A stretch of DNA of 40,273 nt from Eimeria necatrix (taxonomy: Eukaryota > Apicomplexa > Conoidasida > Eucoccidiorida > Eimeriidae): the NCBI RefSeq assembly GCF_000499385.1, contig NW_013655046.1, positions 20,468-60,740 of the forward strand, given 5' to 3'. Each line of letters starts with the position of its first letter. Within the stretch, counting starts at the first letter, position 1. The position numbers and the translations under genes are program-made. Under the pieces are notes generated by a model. It was not told where the DNA came from. It was given only the letters and a program-made list of their open reading frames with translations, and ran no database searches. Below, piece by piece: positions 33,501 to 40,273 of the stretch.

Positions 33501-34499
33501 AGATGGAAAAGTAGACTTCGAAGAGTTTTGCAAAGGAATGCTGGAGCTGCAAGGGCCATTTTTGGCAAACAGCCAGAAATTAAGTGATGCCTTGCACAGT
33601 GTAAGGCACTTCCCAGCGGCAGATGGACACTCGTGTGCCAGGCAACAAATTTAAGCCAATTAAAGGAGCAGTGCCTCGGCTACCCTTCTCTGCACGCTAC
33701 TGCAGGACATCAAGGGATACGGAGAGACTGCGAAGGTCGAGTTCACAAAGCTCGAGGACATTCGAGCAATAAAAAAGAGCTTCAAGCTTCTTCAGTGAGT
33801 TATTGCCAATTCTTCCCCCATAAATGAGTAGAATACTCCATAGAAGTTAAATTAATTTGGCTTCTTACACGCATGTTAACCTTGAGTTTCACTTCTGTCC
33901 CTGTGCCTCTGATGCTGCATCGCTTTTGGGCCTTTTTAGGGCGCGTTTGTACCAGCAACCTCGTATGTTTCAGCTATTGACAAAGGAATTTGCTCGATCA
34001 TCGCTTGGGCGGAAAGTGCCCTTAAGCGAGGCGGTCCAAGTTTTCGACCGCTGCGGTAAGCGAATCAACGCTCGTTGGACGTGTGGGCGCAGTGTTCATA
34101 TACCACCTTACAAATGACTACTAGTGGGAATAGCGACGGAAATGCGCATATCACCCGCCATTCAGCTTTTCATTGACTACGTTTGTGCACCATGACCTGA
34201 CGAAAATGTCGTGGTGTATGCATGAAGGCTTTGAACAGTCGCATGAAGAGATCAGATCCATAGTCCAGGAGTTGTTGCCGGGTACAAAAGGTGATGAAAT
34301 TGACTACATCGACCTCATCAGCGTGAGCCATTGTAGTTTCGCATTCTGATCGGAAATAGTTGGCACATTTTCTCCTTGGTGATGCAATAAACGTTGGACA
34401 GCTAACAGTTGAGAAATATTGCCAATCCCCGTGAGCCAAAGCTTCGTCCCCCCATATTCTGCCTTGCAGGCCTTGAAGTCTACGTGCCGTGGAGTTTGA
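30564..34499 (+). CDS. EFHC1/RIB72-like axonemal protein, three DM10 domains plus EF-hands (5' exon missing)
   Basis: Family members are microtubule inner proteins of ciliary/flagellar doublets. Exons: 30564-30777, 30875-31069, 31196-31287, 31410-31485, 31578-31660, 31816-31909, 31994-32113, 32211-32287, 32432-32689, 32795-32890, 32986-33163, 33294-33368, 33463-33600, 33706-33794, 33940-34055, 34228-34322, 34470-34499 (stop); about 675 residues, all joins in phase. DM10-1: HKVLRFFAYFNEHVDESR to GTTFIAYGKTFALTACDAF. DM10-2: VCRFYAYFDDNFTNKLER to VGSVVTIADRDFFIYAADSF. DM10-3: HILFFPEDNSVSVFQPK to SIVTINGQRFKIMGTIEF. Then an EF-hand-like segment (QRKGFLTYQDF), a canonical loop (DSTEDGKVDFEE) and a last acidic one (KGDEIDYIDLIS). 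Human EFHC1 is 640 aa with the same order. In coccidia only microgametes have flagella, so expression there is expected (inference). The first exon is not found. Confidence 0.93.
31692..31708 (+). repeat. Isolated telomere-type repeat in an EFHC1-like intron
   Basis: Two AGGGTTT-like heptamers (AGGTTTAGGGTTTAGGG) within the intron 31661-31815. It is the only such block seen in the repeat-poor half of the window. Confidence 0.75.
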
Positions 34500-35234
34500 A
34501 AGGAATTGCAAAGGCGCAAGTGTCCTCTACATCAGAATGCGACCTCGGATTGCCGTAGTAGTGTCAGCTTACATGCTGTCTTCCCGAGGACACTGCGGCT
34601 TTTTGCCACAAGCAGAAACTAATGCATTTCATTTCTCATTATTAAAATTCTCAGGAAGCTGCACAGACAACACGTCAATCACTGACAGCCTGCAAGGCAT
34701 GCCCAATAGAAAAATTTTGCCTTCATACTGCCGCCGCTGCGGCAACCTGCTTTCTTATCGACCTGGGGATAGTCTCCCAGGTGGCGCGGGCAGTAGTCGA
34801 TGTTTCTTGCGTCGTGCAATTTAAAATTGAGTGCATTTTTTTATGTCATCTGTTGACCGAGGATTTCTGGTTTTGCACTGAGAAATTATCTCAGCATATC
34901 CCGCACACTGGCCTAGTTCGAAAGCACTTTTCTCAGACGTTTGCATGGCTCTTATAGCAGGTTGGTTGTATCTCCGTAGACGAAGCTTACTGCTTCCTAG
35001 TCCAAGTGTATGATTACGGCCTTCTCGGTGGGTAGCCGTCAACGCCTATCCAACTGACTATCTGTTTATTTGTTTGTCGTGGAAGCCTTCATCTTGCGTA
35101 GGTGTCTCTGAAAATCCCTTCTCCAAAAGCGCCAACACTGAATCAACTGGCTTGCTCTCCATTCTGCTGGCTTCGCACTGCGTGCATAGTGTGTCTCTAG
35201 CACAATGTAATACTCATATTGGTGCATTTTCGAA

Positions 35235-35340
35235 AGTCTTCGTCGCTTGTACAAATCAGGGCGCAGCCACTAGAGCTTCAGTAATTGCGACAAACAAAGT
35301 TCTAGTGGCTGCGCCTTGATTTGTACCAGCCACGAAGACT
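35235..35340. repeat. Inverted repeat: 43-bp arms, 20-base loop
   Basis: Left arm 35235-35277 and right arm 35298-35340 are reverse complements at 39 of 43 positions, with no gaps. Both arms share AGTCTTCGT at the outer end and GCGCAGCCACTAGA near the loop. No coding frame runs through it. It could be a foldback/MITE-like element or a transcribed hairpin. Confidence 0.9.
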
Positions 35341-35444
35341 ACCCAGTGATAGGTGGACGACCATAGTAAATTGCGGCGGGAAGAGTTTGCTGCTGCCACT
35401 CGTGGCCATGTGGAACAGCTTGGGAGTCGCAGAATGATGAGAAA

Positions 35445-35800
35445 TATCGAATGCATTCTGCTCTATTCCTCATGTGTGAAGAGACTTTTTGATGGGAATT
35501 GCTGTAGTATTGCTCTTTACAAAGTTTCCAGCCTATTAGCCAGCGTGTAGCTTCAGTCAGTCGTTGCATCCGTGTATGTCCTGTACAGCATACCCAGCAA
35601 GGGGCACTTTGACCTTCATCACTCAATCGACATAACCTGATGTGCGCATGCTTCGTGAACATAAAATTGTGAAAAATATTGAATATTCCATTCCTAAACT
35701 GCTCTATTCCTCTTGTATGAAAAGATCGTTTGGTGGGAGCTGCTTGATTACTGCAGTTTTGCCAAGCTTCCAATCGTTTAGCTAGTATGTAACTTCTGCC
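35445..35800. repeat. Pair of diverged direct repeats (about 120 bp)
   Basis: Copy A (about 35442-35555) and copy B (about 35672-35795) share CTGCTCTATTCCTC, then TG-TGAA-AGA, TTT-GATGGGA/TTTGGTGGGA, GCTTCCA/GTTTCCA and TAGC-AG--TGTA-CTTC in order. The copies differ by substitutions and small gaps. The outer limits are approximate. Confidence 0.7.
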
Positions 35801-36021
35801 AGTTCCGGCTCCCGTGTAAATGAAGCACCACGCAGCCAACAACAAGTAGCTTTGAGGCCCTGGTCCCTCAAGTCACATAGTCTAATGCGCGTAAGCTACG
35901 TAAAGATGGATAGTTCGTACGGCACGCCGACAACAACGCCTTGTGATCAATGAAGGCATTGAACACTCACAGGACAAACTCAAAGGGGAAAATATCAGAA
36001 AGTAGTGCTGGTACAAAACGT

Positions 36022-36245
36022 CAGCTTACAGAGGGGATAACAATAGAAGTAACATTTCAGTAGTTCGCAGAGCATGATTTGCATCTTAGCAGTTTGTGTG
36101 ATGTGCGCGCAATGGGGCACATCCTGGCTCGCAGTGCTGAAACAAAACTACAGTTTGCCGAGGGGATAATGATAGAAGTAATATTTTGGTGGGTTAGAGA
36201 TTCTGATTTGCATCTGAGCAGTTTGTGGGATGCGTGTGGTCCTGC
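36022..36245. repeat. Pair of diverged direct repeats (about 95 bp)
   Basis: Copy A (about 36022-36118) and copy B (about 36148-36244) share GAGGGGATAA-ATAGAAGTAA, then GATTTGCATCT-AGCAGTTTGTG-GATG in the same order. They look like old tandem copies of one element. Confidence 0.8.
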
Positions 36246-36639
36246 ATGAGCGCGCGGACCGCTCACGCGTGAGGCTGTAACATTAATGATTGCTCATTAC
36301 CAAAATGTGCAAGCTATGGAATAAAATAGAATCCCTGTTATAATTTCGATATTGATGAGTACGGCGAATGTGCTGATTGCACTGGGATACATTGTTTCCA
36401 GGCAGGGCGGTTCCTCGGTGACCACCCGAGGAGTTGCTCATCGTTTCGGGTCTTCGCAGCCTGACCACGCGCTACACAATACAAATTCTATACCAGCCCC
36501 ATACTAACAATGCATTTTCCACAATAATTTCAGCAACTGGGGGCTGAATGAACCTTCACTAAACGAGCTTCCGGCATTGTCCCTGGTTTGCTATGCCATG
36601 CCCTGCCGTAGGTGACCAGCCAGCCTTTCTGTGGCCTAA

Positions 36640-39600
36640 ATGGAAAACCAGGCAGCACCCTCTGCGTCAGTTGACGCAAATGCCTTGAAAATAGTCCTAG
36701 ATGCGCTGAAAAATGCAAGCTTCGCAGTGGAAGCCCCTGCAGGCACTTCCTGCGAAGGATTGTGGGGGTTAGTGTCTGGTGATTCGCTGGCTAGTTCCTA
36801 CTTCTTGAGGTCCCTCTCTATTTCCCTTGGAATTGAGCTGCCTAGTTCGCTGCTTCAGTCCACCAAAATCGAGGAAGTCGTGGAGAAGATCACTGAGCTC
36901 GCAGCGGGTGCCGACGCAGATCTGCACAGTAAAGCTCAGCTGCATGCGATCCATTTGCACCAACAGTCCCCTCGTGTAGCAATTATAAGCGCTTCATGCA
37001 GGTTGCCTGGGGGAATCGAAACGCTTGGTGACCTGTGGTCAGACATCCTTGTGTCGGGGAGAGATGCGATCACTGAGATTCCCAAATCGCGCTGGGATGC
37101 AGATTTGCTTTATGATCCAGAGGGAGGTGAAGGAACAATCTATGTGAAAGAAGGAGGATTTATTGAGGATGCAGATGCGTTTGACAACCGCTTTTTTGAA
37201 ATCCCTGACCATGAAGTAAGTCTCTGTGCGTGACACATTGCAACGGGCGACGATCTAACCACCCTGTATCGCTGACGTTATCTGAGAACCGTATTTTCTT
37301 CAGGCTGCCCAAATGGACCCACAACAACGTCTTCTTTTGCAATCAGCATTCGAGGCCAGGGCCCCCTTGATGAAGGGCCGAGTCAGCCCAACGGATGAGA
37401 CAGGGGTCTTCATTGGGTGTTCATGCGCCGACTGGTAAGTTCAGCAGCATTCCCTGGGAAGCAATGCTTTGGAAAAGCATGCCTGTATAATACAGAATGA
37501 AACTTTTTGGATGGCTCTCGAAGATGCCGTTTGGTCAGCGAGCTGCTGGCTGCGCTGTAGACCACACGGCTGTCCCTTTTGACGATGCGGATTCGTTCTG
37601 TCTTCCTTGCACTTGCTCAGGTTTCTCGTACATGCAAAACTTCATGGAAGGGAAGGCCCTTCGTGTTTCATTGCAGACCTTCAGCACGCAATGCTTGCCA
37701 ATCGTATTTCGTATTGTATGAACCTTGAGGGGGCTTCGATGACAATTGACACAGCCACGTCTTCGGGTATCGTTGCATTTTGCACTGCTGTGAGTCATAT
37801 CGAATCTGGAAGAATGATATGCGCTCTTGCTGGCTCATCTCAATTGATCATTGCTCCGGAGGTCACAGTAGCTTTGTGCAATCTGGGAATGCTCTCGCGA
37901 AAAGGCCGCTGCCGCCCTTTTGACGAGGCTTCCGATGGTTTCATTAGATCCGAGGGAGTCGTGGTTTTTTCGCTGGTCAGGGAAGATTATGTCGCGGACT
38001 ATGTTGACACTTCGCTTGTGAGACCACTCGCATATGTCCGTGGGCATGCAATTGTTCACAGTGGGAGGGCTTTTTCCACCACAGCACCCAGCGAAAGTGC
38101 TGAGCGCCGCGTCATGGAAGGAGCTCTAACCAAGGCAAGCATGTCTGCCGAAGATATCGACTACATCGAAGCCCACGGTACTGGAACGAGGATGGGCGAC
38201 GCAGTGGAACTTCAAAGCCTCGCGGCTGTCTTTGGAGATTCTCACGAATCCGAAAGGCCTCTCCTTGTGGGTTCGATCAAAGGAAACATCGGACATTGCG
38301 AAGGCGCATCAGGTGGTGCAGGAATTTGCAAGGCTATTCTTGTGCTCATCAACCGCTGTGTTCCAGGTACCCTTCACTTCAATCGCCTCAGCAGCTTAGT
38401 AGATAGAGTTCCGCGATACTTTTCCATCCCTCGAGCACCAACCAAATTTTCTGTGCCTGAACGGCCGCTTGTCGTGGGTATTAGCTCATTTGGAGTTGGT
38501 GGCTGCAACGGGCACGTTATTTTAGAAGGCCCACCAACAGGCCAGCACGACTTTAGGACACAGCTGAATGACAAGTGTTACTGGAAGAAAAGCCGCTTTC
38601 CCTGGTCGCACCTAATTAGCGTGCCAGCAGGCAGTAGCAACGGGGTGTCTCCTGTCGAGCTCATAACTCCGGAGGGCTGCATTGCAACACCTTCTTCGTC
38701 CTTCTGCGGCACAAACTTCAGCGTTGCCGCGTCATCTGTCGACCAGGATGCTGGCCGTAGTGGTTCTGTAGTGTTCACTGACATACCCATTCTAGGACCT
38801 GGGAGTGGGATAAGCAGCACGAGGGCCAAAGACGCCCTTCATGACAACTCATTGAGCCTGGCGAGTGGCTGCGATGGAATAATGCAAGCGGAACAAGCAG
38901 ATCTCGGCGCTGTTTCGTCAAGCTTTGAAGATGTGGACGTGCTCCCTGACTGCGGCTCACGATCTCAAGGAATTTCCCCGGTTCCTGAAGTAGACAATGT
39001 TTCACAGCAATCCCTAATACCGCCAGCACCGTCCATATCTCGTGAACAGATCAGGGCAGCAGTTCACGAAGCCCTGAAAGTAGCTCTGGATCGCGATGAA
39101 CCTTTGCAAGAGAACACGCCATTTGTGGAAGCAGGAGTTGACTCGATGGCATCTATTGGAGTTAGGGAGAGCCTTTCAAAAAAGCTACATATGCAGCTTC
39201 CGGCAACCATTTTATATGACCATCCATGCATTGCTCAGCTCGTTCCGTACCTTCAAGAAATCTCATCTGCAGCGCATGAAACGGATTTGAACCACAAGAT
39301 GCTACCTAGATTTGGGCGTGGTTCTGAGGCAAGCGCGGTTGCAGTCACTGGATTAGCTTTCAGGCTTCCACCAGGGGCTCAGTCCGAGGCAGATCTTTGG
39401 GGTGCTCTTGAAGGCGGTCATGACTGCATTAAACACATCCCTCTTACACGTTTCGATCCTTGGAAGTACAAGGACACTTCTTCAGGCTCATCAAATAAGC
39501 TTTACGTCAATGATGCTGGAACATATCCTTATATGGCCTTATTCGATAACGCACTTTTCAATATATCTATCGCCGAGGCTCAGCTAATGGATCCTCATCA

Positions 39601-40273
39601 ACGCGTTTTGCTTGAAGTTTGCCATGAGGCAGTTTCAAGCGCTACACAGCGACAAAACCAACTGGATGTAGCTATTGTCGTAGGCTGCTGCAACAATGAC
39701 TGGGTGCGTGAGGCGTGCACCTCGACGCAGGAGGCGAAGAGCTTGAGTGGGACTGGTGGAGCTGCATCCATAGTTTCAAACCGGCTATCTTATGTGTTCA
39801 ATCTACACGGACCAAGCATGACTATTGATACTGCTTGCTCTTCTTCCCTTGTAGCACTGGATGTGGCAAAGCAGTTTCTCAACGACAACAGGTGCAGCTC
39901 AGCGATTGCAGCAGGAGTTCATGTCCTGATCAACCACTACGTCTTCGAACAGTACTGTAAAGCGCACATGCTCAGCATTGATGGAAGATGCAAAACCTTC
40001 GACGCGTCGGCCAACGGATACGTCCGCAGTGAGGGATGTGGTGCACTATTAGTGAAGGCTCTACCGCGTCACTCCACAGACCCAGGGGCTGTCTACGCCT
40101 GGATTCGGGGTGCTGCCAATAACCACGTAGGCAGAAGCGCAAGTCTCACTGCGCCCAATGGCCCTGCTCAACAAGCAGTCATTCGAGCGGCTCTCCACGA
40201 TGCCCAAGTGAAGTCGCCTGCAGATGTGTCGGTGTTGGAGGCACATGGTACTGGGACGTCTCTGGGAGATCCT
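36640..40273 (+). CDS. Type I polyketide/fatty-acid synthase, N-terminal part (ACP-KS-ACP-KS), runs off the window
   Basis: Exons 36640-37215, 37304-37434 and 37621-40273 (open at the window end) join in phase; 1,120 residues are visible. An in-frame TAA directly precedes the ATG, which supports this start. ACP-1 (about 15-90) has the phosphopantetheine motif SGDSL (S49). KS-1 (about 112-520) starts VAIISASCRLPGG and has MDPQQRLLLQSAFEA, EAHGTGT (H421) and GNIGHCEGASGG (H461). Its active-site motif is TIDTATSSG: Thr282 replaces Cys. A Ser-rich linker of about 180 residues follows. ACP-2 has EAGVDSMASIG (S744). KS-2 from about 810 has DTACSSSL (C975) and EAHGTGTSLGDP. No acyltransferase, ketoreductase or dehydratase lies between KS-1 and KS-2. 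Apicomplexan type I FAS/PKS genes usually open with an acyl-CoA ligase and ACP, so this start is different. Codon use lacks CAG tracts. Confidence 0.96.

Larger units (their letters stand above)
34500..36639. other. 2.1-kb non-coding stretch with decayed repeats
   Basis: No coding frame with recognisable protein. It contains the hairpin at 35235-35340 and two pairs of old direct repeats (35445-35800 and 36022-36245), so it is probably a graveyard of a dispersed element plus the promoter of the polyketide synthase. Nothing recognisable is seen in 34500-35234. Confidence 0.6.

Overview
The window looks like nuclear DNA of a coccidian apicomplexan, most likely an Eimeria species. Three signs support this. 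There are dense CAG/CTG tracts on both strands, in introns and in exons, coding for runs of Ala, Gln, Ser, Leu or Cys. There are many short interstitial blocks of the plant/apicomplexan-type telomere heptamer (AAACCCT / AGGGTTT). The genes are intron-rich with GT-AG junctions and carry homopolymeric inserts. The species call is inference; no search was run.

Layout. (1) 1-646: a 10-bp minisatellite and telomere-type blocks. (2) 647-9928, minus strand: a 12-exon DUS3-type tRNA-dihydrouridine synthase with two CCCH zinc fingers. Its introns are packed with (TAA)n, (CAG)n and telomere-type repeats. (3) 9929-10322: a short head-to-head intergenic gap. (4) 10323-14248, plus strand: NOB1, the PIN-domain nuclease of 18S rRNA maturation, in four exons. 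(5) 14249-15786: gene-free. (6) 15787-28810, plus strand: a very large XMAP215/Dis1 (CKAP5/chTOG) TOG-array microtubule polymerase gene with about 16 exons. Some exon borders in 23.1-27.0 kb are unresolved. (7) 28811-30563: mostly non-coding, with a possible small minus-strand gene that I could not identify. (8) 30564-34499, plus strand: an EFHC1/RIB72-like axonemal protein with three DM10 domains and C-terminal EF-hand-like segments. I joined 17 exons in phase; its first exon was not found. (9) 34500-36639: non-coding, with a 43-bp-arm hairpin and two pairs of old direct repeats. (10) 36640-40273, plus strand: the 5' end of a type I polyketide/fatty-acid synthase that runs off the window, ordered ACP - KS (active-site Cys replaced by Thr) - ACP - KS (normal Cys).

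The first 20.9 kb is repeat-rich and the last 19 kb is almost repeat-free. The switch falls inside the XMAP215 gene. This matches the feature-rich/feature-poor segment pattern described for Eimeria chromosomes.

Functionally the genes are housekeeping RNA maturation (DUS3, NOB1), microtubule biology (XMAP215 homologue, and the EFHC1 homologue expected in flagellated microgametes) and polyketide/lipid assembly. They are neighbours and do not form an operon. The points most worth a second look are the telomere-type repeats sitting beside splice sites, a four-copy partial exon duplication seeded by such a heptamer, and the unusual start of the polyketide synthase.
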